Positions 18,410 through 30,113 of a stretch of DNA of 64,000 nt are shown here, piece after piece. Each line of letters starts with the position of its first letter. The stretch's first letter is position 1. The translations under genes and the position numbers were made by a program. The stretch lies in assembly GCF_016583825.1 (NCBI RefSeq), contig NZ_NRRV01000024.1, positions 1 through 64,000 of the forward strand, written 5' to 3'. A model generated the notes under the pieces. The model saw only the letters and a program-made list of their open reading frames with translations, was not told where the DNA came from and did no database searches. Source of the DNA: Thiohalocapsa halophila. Lineage in GTDB: Bacteria > Pseudomonadota > Gammaproteobacteria > Chromatiales > Chromatiaceae.

Positions 18410-19017
18410 GCGTGCGACCTCTGCGGCACCGGGAACACGGGCGCCGGCGCTCCCGCCAGGGGCAAAGCATGAAGCACGCCCGCGCGCGGCGCCCACGCCA
18501 CATCGCTCGCGCCGGCGCGAGCTCCTCGGCAGTCTAACGGCCGCGCCGACGCCGGCAAACCGCGAGCGTCCGCGGGCCTTTTGCGTGCTGCGCCGGGCCT
18601 GGTTATTATGTGTACGGGCGATACTCGAGCCATGGCGAGCGGGTGATCGCCGTCGCCCGTACACGCCGCCCGCCCGACCCGGTCGGCTCCGGGACGCAGG
18701 TCTCATCTTACGCCAGCGCTTTGGCCACGTACCGCCATACCGCCGGAAAACCCGCTAGGCTAAGGACAAGGGCCTCGGCGGGCTCGAACCGACCGCAGGC
18801 CGCACTGCGCCAGCATGCTGTGCGCACACATAACGATCCATCTCGACGCACATGCACGCTTCCGTCGGCCCCATCCTCGGCGAGCTTAAGCAAACGGAGA
18901 CCGCGGGCGCGGCGGTCGGGCAGGGCCGCCACCCCGGCCATAGTTGCAGGTCCGGCCCCGGCACTGACCCAGCGGGATGGCCGCAGCGCGCAGGGTAAAT
19001 AGACCATCGCCGGGCGC
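18410..19017. other. Intergenic, 608 bp, with an 11-bp perfect inverted repeat
   Basis: No supported gene between queC and the divergent GGDEF gene. GTGTACGGGCG (18610-18620) and CGCCCGTACAC (18654-18664) form a perfect 11-bp stem around a 33-base loop. The rest is GC-rich with short non-homologous frames. Confidence 0.5.
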
Positions 19018-20331
19018 ATGTATCCCTTCTCCGTCATCGACCCGGGCACGCTGATGCTGACCGCCGTCGGCGTGTTTCTGGTGACCGGGCTGTTCATGTC
19101 GCTGGCGCACCGTATCCGCCATGAGCGGGCCTACGCCTGGCTGGCGGCCGGCAATCTGGCCTTTGCCCTGGGCTGGTCGCTGGCGCTCGCGGAGAACGTC
19201 ATCGGTGTCAGCTGGGTGACGGTGCCGCTGTCCAACATCTTCCTGCTGCTGCTGCCGGTGATGCTGATCTGTGCGTCACTGGCCTTCCTGCGCCTGCCCG
19301 GCATCGGCTTGGCGCTGATCGTCGCCTCGCCCATCGTCTTGACGCTGTACTTCGTGCTGGCCGAGACCATGCGCCACGCCATCATCCCGGGCGCCCTCAC
19401 CTCCAGCCTGAACGGCGCCATGTACCTGGGCACGGCCTGGATCTTCAGCCGCTACTGCTATCCCCGCGGCAGCGTGGCTCAGACCATCATCGGGGCCAAT
19501 ATGCTCATCGGCGCGGTTTTCATCGCGCGCACCGGCGTATTGCTGCTCGCAAGCGTCGCGCCGAACCGGGTGCCGCCGGTGTTCCTGGAGCAGTTGGTCT
19601 ACGCGGCCCTCTTGGTAAACCTGGTCTGCGCATTGGCCCAGGCGCTGTGCTTTCCGCTGCTCGACTTCATGCGGGCGGAAACGGAGCATTCCCGCGTCAG
19701 CCGCCGGCTCAGCAACCTCGCCGACCGCGACGCGCTCACCGGAAGCTACAATCGCCGCGCCTTCACGGTGCGGCTCGAAGTGGAGCTCCAGTTCCACAAG
19801 CCGAACCGCCTGCCGCTCAGCGTCATATTGCTGGACATCGACCACCTCACCGCCATCAACGACAGCTACGGCCGCGGCGCCGGGGATGCGGCGCTGGTGG
19901 CGTTGGCAGAGATCGTCGAGTCCTGCTCCCGCGGCAACGACACCTTTGCGCGCTTCGGTGACGACGAGTTCGCGCTGCTGTTGCCGGAGACGGCCATCGG
20001 CCAAGCCTCGGCCACCGCAGAGTCCATCCGCGCCGCCGTCGCCCATCTGGACCGCGGCGGGCAGCCGGATATAGCCGTGCCCATGACCTGCTCTGCGGGT
20101 GTCGCCACCCTGAGCCACCGCGTCGATACCCAGGCGACGCTGCTCGCGAACGCGGATCTCGCGCTATGCGAGGCAAAGCGCAGCGGGGGCGACAGCGTGT
20201 ACCCGCCGCCGAGCGCGGGCGAGCCGCCGCAGGGGGCAGAGCCATCCGATGCAGATGACTCGGACCACGGCGGTTCGGACCTGAGCCTGGCGGCGGCGCT
20301 GCTGGACCCGACCGGCAACGGAGAAGACTGA
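19018..20331 (+). CDS. Membrane GGDEF protein with altered signature (GDDEF)
   Basis: 437 residues. Six or seven membrane helices fill residues about 8-215 (MASE/7TM-like sensor). A GGDEF domain follows at about 235-395. The active-site loop is FGDDEF (314-318) rather than GGDEF, replacing the second Gly by Asp, while the RxxD inhibitory site (304-307) is intact. An acidic tail (DADDSDHGG) ends the protein. Loss of the glycine usually lowers or abolishes cyclase activity, so a c-di-GMP-binding effector role is plausible. Confidence 0.85.
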   Translation: MYPFSVIDPGTLMLTAVGVFLVTGLFMSLAHRIRHERAYAWLAAGNLAFALGWSLALAENVIGVSWVTVPLSNIFLLLLPVMLICASLAFLRLPGIGLALIVASPIVLTLYFVLAETMRHAIIPGALTSSLNGAMYLGTAWIFSRYCYPRGSVAQTIIGANMLIGAVFIARTGVLLLASVAPNRVPPVFLEQLVYAALLVNLVCALAQALCFPLLDFMRAETEHSRVSRRLSNLADRDALTGSYNRRAFTVRLEVELQFHKPNRLPLSVILLDIDHLTAINDSYGRGAGDAALVALAEIVESCSRGNDTFARFGDDEFALLLPETAIGQASATAESIRAAVAHLDRGGQPDIAVPMTCSAGVATLSHRVDTQATLLANADLALCEAKRSGGDSVYPPPSAGEPPQGAEPSDADDSDHGGSDLSLAAALLDPTGNGED

Positions 20332-20342
20332 GGCCGGGCCGG

Positions 20343-20377
20343 CCGAGCCGAGCCGAGCCGAGCCGAGCCGAGCCGAG
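20343..20377 (+). repeat. Pentanucleotide tandem repeat (CCGAG)x7
   Basis: Seven perfect copies of CCGAG begin 12 bases after the GGDEF stop codon, in the 208-bp gap before the next gene. Perfect short tandem repeats of this kind can vary in copy number by slippage. It lies in no supported gene. Confidence 0.95.
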
Positions 20378-20539
20378 CCGAGCGACGAAATCGAGACCGA
20401 CAATCCACGACTCGACCACACGGCCAGCCAACTGGGTCGCATTCACCGCGACGAGGAGTGGATACAATCGGGACGACGCGGCGCGCCCTTGGCCGCCGAC
20501 CCCCAGCCATCGAGCGCACGCAAAGCAGCAGGGATCACT

Positions 20540-21403
20540 ATGCCCAGAGCCAGCTTCATATCCTATGCGATCATCATGCGCCTGCTCACCATGTCCATCG
20601 TCTGGCTCGCGCTGCTGGTGTGGGTCCTCAACGCCTACCGGGTCGGGTGCGTCACCAGCATCGCGGTTCTCCTGCTGATAACGGCTGCCGTGTTCGTCGC
20701 CGGCAGCGAGCGCTCCCACATGCATAGCCGCGCGCTGTTCAACGAGACGGTACGGCACGACGGTCGCTTGTTGCGTTTGGTCTATAACGGCCTGCTCATC
20801 AATCTGCGGGATCTGGCGGTCGCTGTGCTGCTGGGGGTGGTGCTGGTGACGAGCGCCCTCACGTTGGCGCCGCGGCAGTGGTCCTTGCTGTTCGTTGACC
20901 TACTGTTGCTCACACTCTTGATTCCGCGCATCGCCCGCCTGCTGGGCACCGAGGTGCGCCCGCCCTTTCGCTATGCCATGGCACGGCAATGGGCCGTCTG
21001 GATCAGCCTGCTGCTATTGTGGATCGAGGGCATGATGTCGCTGCTGTTCTATCCGCCCACCGATTACACCGGCATGCGCTGGCAGGAGGTGGTGACCTAC
21101 AACCTCGTCGTACCGGATGCGGCCTGCGGCATCATCGAGACGGCCGCCACCGTCTTCGTCAGCGGCCAGGCCATCGCCATCTGGGCAGTGCAGAACGGTG
21201 CCCGCGTGGCCAATGACCCGACCCAATCCGTGATGCTCTGGGTGGGCTACGCAACCCTCGTCGGCTTCACCTTCCTCACCGCACTGGCGTACAGCCGCGC
21301 CCTCATCGGCGTCATGGGGCGGCCCTGGGAGCTGTGGGGGAAGGCCGCGCCGTCTGCCCAAGGCGGACCCGCGGCCGCCGACGGCTCGACGCCGGGCCTG
21401 TAA
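20540..21403 (+). CDS. Multi-pass membrane protein of unknown function
   Basis: 287 residues from ATG at 20540, with GCAGGGA just upstream. Six to seven hydrophobic helices: about 15-38, 40-58, 86-113, 117-136, 155-175, 205-230 and 240-265. Short loops and a Pro/Ala-rich end (SAQGGPAAADG). I recognise no family. It shares strand and proximity with the GGDEF gene. Confidence 0.65.
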   Translation: MPRASFISYAIIMRLLTMSIVWLALLVWVLNAYRVGCVTSIAVLLLITAAVFVAGSERSHMHSRALFNETVRHDGRLLRLVYNGLLINLRDLAVAVLLGVVLVTSALTLAPRQWSLLFVDLLLLTLLIPRIARLLGTEVRPPFRYAMARQWAVWISLLLLWIEGMMSLLFYPPTDYTGMRWQEVVTYNLVVPDAACGIIETAATVFVSGQAIAIWAVQNGARVANDPTQSVMLWVGYATLVGFTFLTALAYSRALIGVMGRPWELWGKAAPSAQGGPAAADGSTPGL

Positions 21404-21649
21404 TCCTGAACGTCAGCAGCAGCGGCAGCAGAGTAAGGCCGCGCGTCGGTCTGTGGTTGAGGGTCTGCCGGGTGGTGAGCGTGGGGGCAGGTCAGTCGGG
21501 GTAGCGCGGGGGCAGCTTCGGCGGCGGTTGGCGCGAGTGCTTTTCCGGGGACCTGTAACCGCCTGGCGGCGGGGCCGGCGAGACGCTGGCTATCCCAGTT
21601 GCCGGCGGGACGCCGGCGCTCCCGGGCGCCGACGCTGCCGCGGACAATG

Positions 21650-22663
21650 TCAGTCCTCGGCGTGGTAGCCCTGGATACGCTCCACCTCGTTGCGGGAGCC
21701 CAGGATGACGGGCACGCGTTGGTGCAGCTCCTGGGGCTGCATGTCCATGATGCGCTCGCGGCCGGTGATGGAGCCGCCACCGGCCTGCTCGACGATGAAG
21801 CTCATGGGGTTGGCCTCGTAGAGCAGGCGCAGCTTGCCGCCCTGGCCCTTAGCGGCCATCTTCGAGTCCATCGGATACATGAACACACCGCCGCGGGTGA
21901 GTATGCGGTGCACCTCGGCGACCATGGACGCGATCCAGCGCATGTTGAAGTCCCGCTCCCGCGGGCCCTCCTTGCCGGCCAGGCACTCATCGACATAGCG
22001 CTTCACCGGCGCCTCCCAGAAGCGGCCGTTGGAGGCGTTGATGGCGAACTCCGAGGTGTCCGCCGGAATGGTCATGCTCGGATGGGTCAGGATGAACTCG
22101 CCGATGTTCTGATCCAGCGTGAAGCCATTCACGCCCTTGCCAGTGGTCAGCACCATCATGGTGGACGGGCCGTAGAGGGCGTAGCCCGCGGCCACCTGCT
22201 GGGTGCCGGCCTGCAGGAAGTCCCGCACCGTGGGCCGGTCCACGCCGCCCGGACAGCGCAGGATGCTGAAGATGGTGCCGACGGAAACATTGACGTCGAT
22301 GTTCGAGGAGCCGTCCAGCGGGTCGAAGGTGATCAGATACTTGCCGCGCGGATACTGGTCCGGGATCTGATAGACATCGTCCATCTCCTCGGAGGCCATG
22401 GCCGCGAGGTGGCCCGCCCACTCGTTGCACTGGATGAACATCTCGTTGGAGAGCACGTCCAGCTTCTTCTGGGTCTCGCCCTGGACGTTCTCGCTGCCGG
22501 CGGTGCCGAGCGCACCCACCAGCGCGCCGTGGTTCACCTGGTTGCTGATCATCTTGCAGGCGGTGACGATGTCGTTCAGCAGCGCCGTGAACTCACCGGT
22601 GGCGCCGGGCGCCTTGTGCTGCTCTTCGCTGATGAACTGCGTAATGGTGGTACCGTGATCCAT
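21650..22663 (-). CDS. fbp: Fructose-1,6-bisphosphatase class I
   Basis: 337 residues from ATG at 22663. The metal/phosphate motif [20 protein letters not shown] lies at about 113-132, with the upstream acids [17 protein letters not shown]. The substrate-binding blocks [27 protein letters not shown] and [20 protein letters not shown] follow. It makes fructose-6-phosphate in gluconeogenesis and, in autotrophs, in the Calvin cycle. Full length with no missing motif. Divergent from the acetoacetyl-CoA synthetase gene across 273 bp. Confidence 0.96.
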   Translation of the reverse strand: MDHGTTITQFISEEQHKAPGATGEFTALLNDIVTACKMISNQVNHGALVGALGTAGSENVQGETQKKLDVLSNEMFIQCNEWAGHLAAMASEEMDDVYQIPDQYPRGKYLITFDPLDGSSNIDVNVSVGTIFSILRCPGGVDRPTVRDFLQAGTQQVAAGYALYGPSTMMVLTTGKGVNGFTLDQNIGEFILTHPSMTIPADTSEFAINASNGRFWEAPVKRYVDECLAGKEGPRERDFNMRWIASMVAEVHRILTRGGVFMYPMDSKMAAKGQGGKLRLLYEANPMSFIVEQAGGGSITGRERIMDMQPQELHQRVPVILGSRNEVERIQGYHAED

Positions 22664-22936
22664 GGGGGTCGAACCTCGTTGCTTGGAAAGTGACTTGGGG
22701 AATTGACTCGGGGGATTGACGGGGTGATGGCCCGGGGCGACGACCCAGGACAGGTTGGCGGCTGCCGCGGGAACGGGGAGCGGCGGCCGCCGGGCGACAG
22801 AAACTGCGTGACGCCCCAGTATAAGGGCGCACTCCCGTGCATTCGACGCGGATTCACACTGGATGCAGCCGCGCCCGCCGGCAACGGCCCCCTGCGGTAT
22901 CCTCCACGGCCCGGTTGCGCAAACCCAGACCCGCCC

Positions 22937-24943
<2,007 letters not shown>

Positions 24944-24957
24944 TCGCCGGGGCCACC

Positions 24958-25003
24958 CGTAAGCTGGTGGACTGCGCTTCGCTTGTCCACCCTACGCCCT
25001 GCG
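24958..25003. repeat. Imperfect inverted repeat (GTGGAC/GTCCAC type)
   Basis: Around 24965-24998 the sequence GTGGACTGCGCTTCGCTTGTCCACC folds on itself (GTGGAC...GTCCAC). It is a REP-like intergenic hairpin directly after the acetoacetyl-CoA synthetase stop and may act as a transcript end for the convergent pair. Confidence 0.5.
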
Positions 25004-25129
25004 CCTGCCCGAGTGGTTGGAGTGGTGATCGAGGCTTCTTCTCGCTCCGCGTGTGCGTGGTGGTCAAATCCGCGGGCCGGAATGACGGCAATGACAATAC
25101 GGAAGCCAAGAGCACAAGGTACACCGCGC

Positions 25130-25939
25130 CTAGACGCGGTCCCCGCCACGCTGGCGCAGCGCCTCGTACAGGCAGACACCGGCGGCCACGGAGACGTTGA
25201 GGCTCTCCACCCGCCCGCGCATCGGAATGCGCATGAGCACATCACAGTGCTCCCGGGTGAGTCGCCGCAGGCCACTGCCCTCACCGCCCAGCACCAGGCC
25301 CAGGGGGCCGGTCAGAGCCGTTGCGTAGAGGCTCGCCGGGACGTCCTCCGCGGTGCCCATGAGCCAAACGCCGGCGGCCTTCAGCTGCGCCAGCGACCGG
25401 GCCAGGTTGGTTACCTGAATGAAAGGCACGGACTCCGCCGCGCCGCTCGCGACCTTGACGGCCGCCGGCGTCAGACCGGCGGCCTTGTCCTTGGGGGCGA
25501 TGACGGCGTCGGCACCTGCGGCGTCGGCGCTGCGCAGGCAAGCGCCCAGGTTGTGCGGGTCGGTGACACCGTCCAGGATCAGCAGCAGCGGCGGATGATC
25601 CAAGCCGCCCAGCAGCGCATCCAGGTCCTGCACCGGGCGCGCGGCAGGCCCGCTCACCCAGGCGATGACGCCCTGGTGGTTGGCACCGCCGGCGGCGGTG
25701 TCCAGCGCATCGCGGTCGAGCTGGCGCACGTGCACACCGGCCTTGCGAGCCAGACCCGCCAGCTCGGCGAGGCGCTGGTCGCGGCGGCGGCGGTCCAGCC
25801 ACAGCTCGGCGACCTGCCCGGCGCCGAGCTTGAGGGCACTGCGGGCGCTGTTGATGCCGACGGTGGGGCTCGCGCCGCTGGGCTGGGTCGGACTCACGGC
25901 TCGGACGCACTCACGACTGGGATTGGGCGAGGATTGCAT
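25130..25939 (-). CDS. rlmB: 23S rRNA (guanosine-2'-O-)-methyltransferase RlmB
   Basis: 269 residues. An N-terminal L30e-like substrate-binding domain (VGINSARSALKLGAGQVAEL) leads to a SPOUT knot with the three TrmH motifs: ILDGVTDPHNLGACLRSADA, LVLGGEGSGLRRLTREHCD and IPMRGRVESLNVSVAAGVCL. RlmB methylates Gm2251 of 23S rRNA. The gene is downstream of rnr on the same strand, the usual gammaproteobacterial rnr-rlmB order. A 5' extension of about 20 residues before the domain is not diagnostic. Confidence 0.94.
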   Translation of the reverse strand: MQSSPNPSRECVRAVSPTQPSGASPTVGINSARSALKLGAGQVAELWLDRRRRDQRLAELAGLARKAGVHVRQLDRDALDTAAGGANHQGVIAWVSGPAARPVQDLDALLGGLDHPPLLLILDGVTDPHNLGACLRSADAAGADAVIAPKDKAAGLTPAAVKVASGAAESVPFIQVTNLARSLAQLKAAGVWLMGTAEDVPASLYATALTGPLGLVLGGEGSGLRRLTREHCDVLMRIPMRGRVESLNVSVAAGVCLYEALRQRGGDRV

Positions 25940-25987
25940 GCCGCCGCTCGTGCCCGGGCTCGGGCGTGGGGCAGGGCGACACTGGAT

Positions 25988-26133
25988 GGCCTGACAGACC
26001 AGGCGGTGACCGCAGGCGCGGCGTCGGGCTTCGTGCCTCAGCCCGGCCTACGGCGCCAGGGCGGGCCGAGCTGGCAGGCCTGACAACCAGGCGGTGACCG
26101 CGGGCGCTGCGTTGGGCTTCGTGCCTCAGCTCG
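25988..26133. repeat. Two tandem copies of a REP-like intergenic repeat
   Basis: A 57-58 bp unit at 25988-26045 recurs at 26077-26133 (period 89) with about five differences. It contains GGGCTTCGTGCCTCAGC in both copies. The same core occurs inverted near 40811-40858, so it is a dispersed family. Located between rnr and rlmB. Confidence 0.8.
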
Positions 26134-26195
26134 ACCGTCGGTGCTTGGCGCTCACGCGTGCGGCGGCTGGGGCGCTGCGCCGGCTGCGCTGCGGC

Positions 26196-28472
26196 TCAGG
26201 AGGCCGGCGCCTTGCGCTTGCGCCGCGAGGGCCGCGAGCGCTTCTTACCGGCGCCCTTGGCAGCCTGCTTCTCGGACTGTTGCGCAGACTGGGCCAGCAC
26301 GAAGTCGATCTTGCGCTCGTCCAGATTCACGGCCGCCACCTGCACCCGCAGCCGGTCGCCGAGGCGATAGACCTGGCCCGTGCGCTCGCCGGTCAGGCGG
26401 TGGCCGACGGGGTCGAAGTGGTAGTAGTCGTTGTCGAGCGCGGTGATGTGTACCAGGCCGTCGATGTAGATCTCGTCCAGCTCCACGAAGATGCCAAAGC
26501 CCTGGACGCTGGTGATGGTGCCGTCGAATTCCTCGCCGAGCTTATCGCGCATGTACTCGCACTTGAGCCAGCTCTCGGCGTCGCGGGTGGCGTCGTCGGC
26601 GCGGCGCTCGGTGCCGGAGCAGACGTCGGCGATCTGCTGCAGCTCGGGCTTGGAGTAATCCAGGTCCGCCGCGGTACCGCCGGCCAGGATGTGCTTGATG
26701 ACACGATGGACGATGAGGTCCGGGTAACGGCGGATGGGCGAGGTGAAATGGGTGTAGGCGTCGTAGGCGAGGCCGAAGTGGCCGACATTGTCCGAGCTGT
26801 ACATGGCCTGCCGCATGGACCTGAGCAGCACGGTTTGGATCAGGTGCGCATCCGGGCGGCCCTTCACCGAGTCCAGCAGGGTCGCATAGTCCTGCGCCGT
26901 GGGCTTGTTGCCGCCGGGTAGATTCAGGCCCAGCTCGCCCAGGAACTCCCGCAGGTCCGAGAGCTTTTCTTCGTTCGGGGTCTCGTGGATGCGGTAGAGC
27001 GCCGGCATCTTCTTGCGCTCGAAGAGCCGGGCCGCGGCCACGTTGGCGGCCAGCATGCACTCCTCGATAATGCGGTGGGCGTCGTTGCGCCGCACCGGCT
27101 CGATGCGTGCGATGCGCCGGGACTCGTTGAAGACGAACTTGGTCTCGGTGGTGTCGAAGTCGATGGCGCCGCGCTTGGCGCGCGCGCCGTGCAGCGCCTC
27201 GAACAGTGCATGCAGCTCGTGCAGGTGGGGCAGGACGGCCTCGAATTGCTCCGCGAGCGCCGCGTCGGTCTCGTCCAGCATGGCCGCGACCTGGTCATAG
27301 GTGAGCCGGGCGTGGGAGCGCATCACCGCCTCGAAGAAGCGTGAGCGCGTCACCCGGCCCTCGCGGTTCACATAGAGCTCGCAGGCCATGCAGAGCCGGT
27401 CCACGTCCGGATTGATGGAGCAGAGCCCGTTGGACAGTACCTCCGGCAGCATGGGTACGACCCGGTCCGGGAAGTACACCGAGTTGCCGCGCTTCAGCGC
27501 CTCCTGATCCAGTGCCCTATCCGGCGTCACATAGGACGACACATCGGCGATGCACACCAGCAGCTTCCAGCCCTTGGGCTTGCGCTCGCAGTAGACGGCG
27601 TCGTCGAAGTCGCGGGCGTCGGCGCCGTCGATGGTGACCAGCGGTAGCTCGCGCAGGTCGGTGCGCCCGGCTTTGGCGGCCTCCGGCACCTCCTCGCCGA
27701 GGGTCGCGATCTCGGCGGTGACGGCCTCCGGCCACTCCACCGGCAGGTCGTGGGCGCGGATGGCGATGTCCGTCTCCATGCCCGGGCCCATGTGGTCGCC
27801 CACCACCTCCAGGATGCGGCCGATGGGGGGCGTGCGCTTGGTGGGCTGGTCGGTGATCTCGGCGACCACGATCTGGCCCTGCTGCGCCTCCATGAGGCGG
27901 TCGCTCGGGATGATGATGTCGTGGGTCATGCGCTTGTTGTCCGGCACCACTAGACCGACCCCGCTTTCGGAGTACAAGCGGCCGACGACACTGGTGGTGC
28001 TGCGCTCCAGGATCTCGACGACCGAGCCCTCAAGACGCCCGCGGCGGTCGCGGCCGGTAACCCTGGCCACCACGCGATCACCGTGGAAGACGGTGCGCAT
28101 CTCCTTCGGATATAGATAGAGGTCGTCGCCGCCCTCGTCCGGCTTGACGAAGCCGAAGCCGTCCGGGTGGGCGATGATGCGCCCGGCGACCAGGTCCCGT
28201 TTGTTGACCAGGCAATATGCCTCACGACGGTTGCGCACCAGCTGTCCGTCGCGGACCATGGCCCCGAGCCGGCGGTCGAGTGCCGTGAGGTCCTCCTCGT
28301 CTTTCAGACCCAGGGCGTCGGCCACCTCCTGGAAGCCCATGGGTGCCCCGTGCTGGGTGAGCGTCTCGAGGATGTACTCGCGACTGGGGATGGGGTTTTC
28401 GTACTTCTTGGCCTCGCGCTGGCGATGCGGGTCCTGCCCCTTCGCCGACTGGGCCGATTTGCGTCGTGCCAC
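26196..28472 (-). CDS. rnr: Ribonuclease R
   Basis: 758 residues. GTG at 28472 was chosen because GGAG lies upstream and the following VARRKSAQSAKG matches family N-termini; upstream in-frame starts would run through tRNA-Leu. Domains: winged helix (about 20-85), cold-shock domains (to about 260), RNB nuclease with DGADARDFDDAVYC (about 284-297, catalytic Asp), S1 domain (about 650-730), Lys/Arg-rich tail. A processive 3'-5' exoribonuclease that degrades structured RNA. Followed by rlmB. Confidence 0.95.
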   Translation of the reverse strand: MARRKSAQSAKGQDPHRQREAKKYENPIPSREYILETLTQHGAPMGFQEVADALGLKDEEDLTALDRRLGAMVRDGQLVRNRREAYCLVNKRDLVAGRIIAHPDGFGFVKPDEGGDDLYLYPKEMRTVFHGDRVVARVTGRDRRGRLEGSVVEILERSTTSVVGRLYSESGVGLVVPDNKRMTHDIIIPSDRLMEAQQGQIVVAEITDQPTKRTPPIGRILEVVGDHMGPGMETDIAIRAHDLPVEWPEAVTAEIATLGEEVPEAAKAGRTDLRELPLVTIDGADARDFDDAVYCERKPKGWKLLVCIADVSSYVTPDRALDQEALKRGNSVYFPDRVVPMLPEVLSNGLCSINPDVDRLCMACELYVNREGRVTRSRFFEAVMRSHARLTYDQVAAMLDETDAALAEQFEAVLPHLHELHALFEALHGARAKRGAIDFDTTETKFVFNESRRIARIEPVRRNDAHRIIEECMLAANVAAARLFERKKMPALYRIHETPNEEKLSDLREFLGELGLNLPGGNKPTAQDYATLLDSVKGRPDAHLIQTVLLRSMRQAMYSSDNVGHFGLAYDAYTHFTSPIRRYPDLIVHRVIKHILAGGTAADLDYSKPELQQIADVCSGTERRADDATRDAESWLKCEYMRDKLGEEFDGTITSVQGFGIFVELDEIYIDGLVHITALDNDYYHFDPVGHRLTGERTGQVYRLGDRLRVQVAAVNLDERKIDFVLAQSAQQSEKQAAKGAGKKRSRPSRRKRKAPAS

Positions 28473-28588
28473 GTGATCTCCGCCGCTTTCCTTAAAACGG
28501 CTTAGTGTAGCGTTGACAGGGGGTTCCTGTCTCACTATCATTCCGAGGCTTCGCGGGCGGCGTTCATCAGTTCGCTCGCGCGCCCCCG

Positions 28589-28675
28589 GCCGAGGTGGCG
28601 GAATTGGTAGACGCGCATGGTTCAGGTCCATGTCTGGGAAACCAGGTGGAGGTTCAAGTCCTCTCCTCGGCACCA
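28589..28675 (+). tRNA. tRNA-Leu (anticodon CAG)
   Basis: Eighty-seven bases with encoded CCA. GCCGAGG pairs with CCTCGGC, the D-loop has GGAATTGGTAGACGC, a long variable arm is present, and the anticodon loop TTCAGGT gives CAG. The variable arm identifies a class II tRNA. Confidence 0.96.
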
Positions 28676-28730
28676 CACTCCGGCGAAGGGCCGCTCCCGG
28701 GCCCCCAAGCAGAAACAAGCAGTAGAAACA

Positions 28731-28760
28731 AAAAACGCTGCCCTCAAGGCAGCGTTTTTT
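28731..28760. terminator. Bidirectional intrinsic terminator after tRNA-Leu
   Basis: CGCTGCC (28736-28742) and GGCAGCG (28748-28754) form a seven-bp stem with a CTCAA loop, flanked by A5 on the left and T6 on the right. It ends the tRNA-Leu transcript and can also serve the convergent small membrane gene at 28793-29020. Confidence 0.93.
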
Positions 28761-28792
28761 GTTTGTCTCTCATGGCTTCGAGCCGCTCGCGC

Positions 28793-29020
28793 CTACGCCT
28801 CATCACGGCGGATCAACGAAAGATCTGGGGGGTTGCTCGAGCGCTTAGCGGCGCTCGCGCGGCTGCGCGGGAGAGTCCCCCGGCGCAGCGCCTCGTCATG
28901 CTTCACGGTGAGACGCTGCCGGCGCATGCGCTGCACGGCACGCAGCTGCCAGATGCAGAACGCGATCGCCGAGCCCCAGAACAACAGGATCTGCAGGCTC
29001 TTGAAAGTACTGTAATCCAT
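28793..29020 (-). CDS. Small single-pass membrane protein
   Basis: 75 residues from ATG at 29020. One membrane helix at about 9-27 (LQILLFWGSAIAFCIWQL) is followed by a basic cytoplasmic tail (RRQRLTVKHDEALRRG). No family recognised. Its transcript should end at the bidirectional terminator that follows. Confidence 0.6.
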   Translation of the reverse strand: MDYSTFKSLQILLFWGSAIAFCIWQLRAVQRMRRQRLTVKHDEALRRGTLPRSRASAAKRSSNPPDLSLIRRDEA

Positions 29021-29112
29021 CGCTTTTGCCTCGCTATTGGTGCCGGCGGCGCCGGCTCGGGTGCAATAATCTAGGCAAAAAACGCGGGCACAAACCGGTA
29101 AAGCATGAGGAA

Positions 29113-30060
29113 TCAGCGCCTGTCCGCGGCTGCCACCGCCGGCAGCGGGCGGCGCGACCACAATGCCGCCAGCGCCGAGCCCGAGAGGTTGTGCCAAATG
29201 GAGAAGAGCGCCCCTGGGATGGCGGCGGCGGCAGAGAAGTACTGCACCGCCAACGCCCCCGCGAGACCCGAGTTCTGCATGCCCACCTCGATGGCCAGGG
29301 TCCGCGCACTGCGCAGGTCCCGTGTCACGAGCAAGCCGAGGCCGTAGCCCGCCGTCAGGCCAACGGCGTTATGCAGCACAACGGCGAGAACGATAAGCCA
29401 GCCAGCGGCGGCGATGTTATCCAGGTTCAGCGCCACGATGATGGCGATGATCAGCACGATGGCCGCCATGGACAGCAGCGGGAAGACGTCTTTCACCGGC
29501 GCCAGGCGCGCACCGAGCCAGGTGTTCACGGCCACCCCGAGCATCACCGGCAGCAGCACGATCTTGGCCACCGACAGCAGCATGTCCCATACCGGCACCG
29601 GCACCTGCTGCCCCACGTAGAGCCAGGTCAGTAGCGGCGTGGCGACGACGGCGAGCAGCGTGGAGGCCGCCGTCAAGGTAATGGACAGAGCGACATCGCC
29701 GCGGGCGAGGTAGCACACCACGTTCGAGGCCGTGCCGCCCGGGCTCGCTCCCACCAATACTAGCCCGGCGATCAGGGCCGCGGGCAAGCCCAGCGCCGTG
29801 CCGATGACCCAGGCGGCCAGGGGCATGACGCCGAACTGAAGCGCCATGCCGAGCCCCACCTGCTGCGGCCGCTGCCAGACGGCCGCGAACTGACGCCAAG
29901 TCAGCGTCACCCCCATGCCGAACATCACGACGCCCAGCAGCGGCACGATGGCGGGCTTCAGCGGCGCGAGCCAGTCCGGGCGCAGATAGGCGAGCACCGA
30001 CCCCAGCAGGGCCCATAGCGGGAACAGGGTCGTGGCGGTGGCTCCGGTGCGGATGGGCAT
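29113..30060 (-). CDS. BASS-family (bile acid:sodium symporter-like) transporter
   Basis: 315 residues with nine to ten membrane helices. The signature GLVLVGASPGGTASNVVCYLARGDVALSITLTAASTLL and the closing IEVGMQNSGLAGALAVQYFS are the crossover motifs that form the sodium sites. Bacterial members import pantoate, pyruvate or other organic anions with sodium. The substrate cannot be inferred here. Full length. Confidence 0.9.
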   Translation of the reverse strand: MPIRTGATATTLFPLWALLGSVLAYLRPDWLAPLKPAIVPLLGVVMFGMGVTLTWRQFAAVWQRPQQVGLGMALQFGVMPLAAWVIGTALGLPAALIAGLVLVGASPGGTASNVVCYLARGDVALSITLTAASTLLAVVATPLLTWLYVGQQVPVPVWDMLLSVAKIVLLPVMLGVAVNTWLGARLAPVKDVFPLLSMAAIVLIIAIIVALNLDNIAAAGWLIVLAVVLHNAVGLTAGYGLGLLVTRDLRSARTLAIEVGMQNSGLAGALAVQYFSAAAAIPGALFSIWHNLSGSALAALWSRRPLPAVAAADRR

Positions 30061-30113
30061 GCGGCGGCGCTGATCTGATACGGCTCGGCAGGGGCGCCAT
30101 TATGCGGTCTCCG

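Noticed and set aside
20380..20489. A frame reading repeated SARLG residues opposite the pentamer repeat
   Set aside because: It is only the translation of the CCGAG repeat, with no start or family support.
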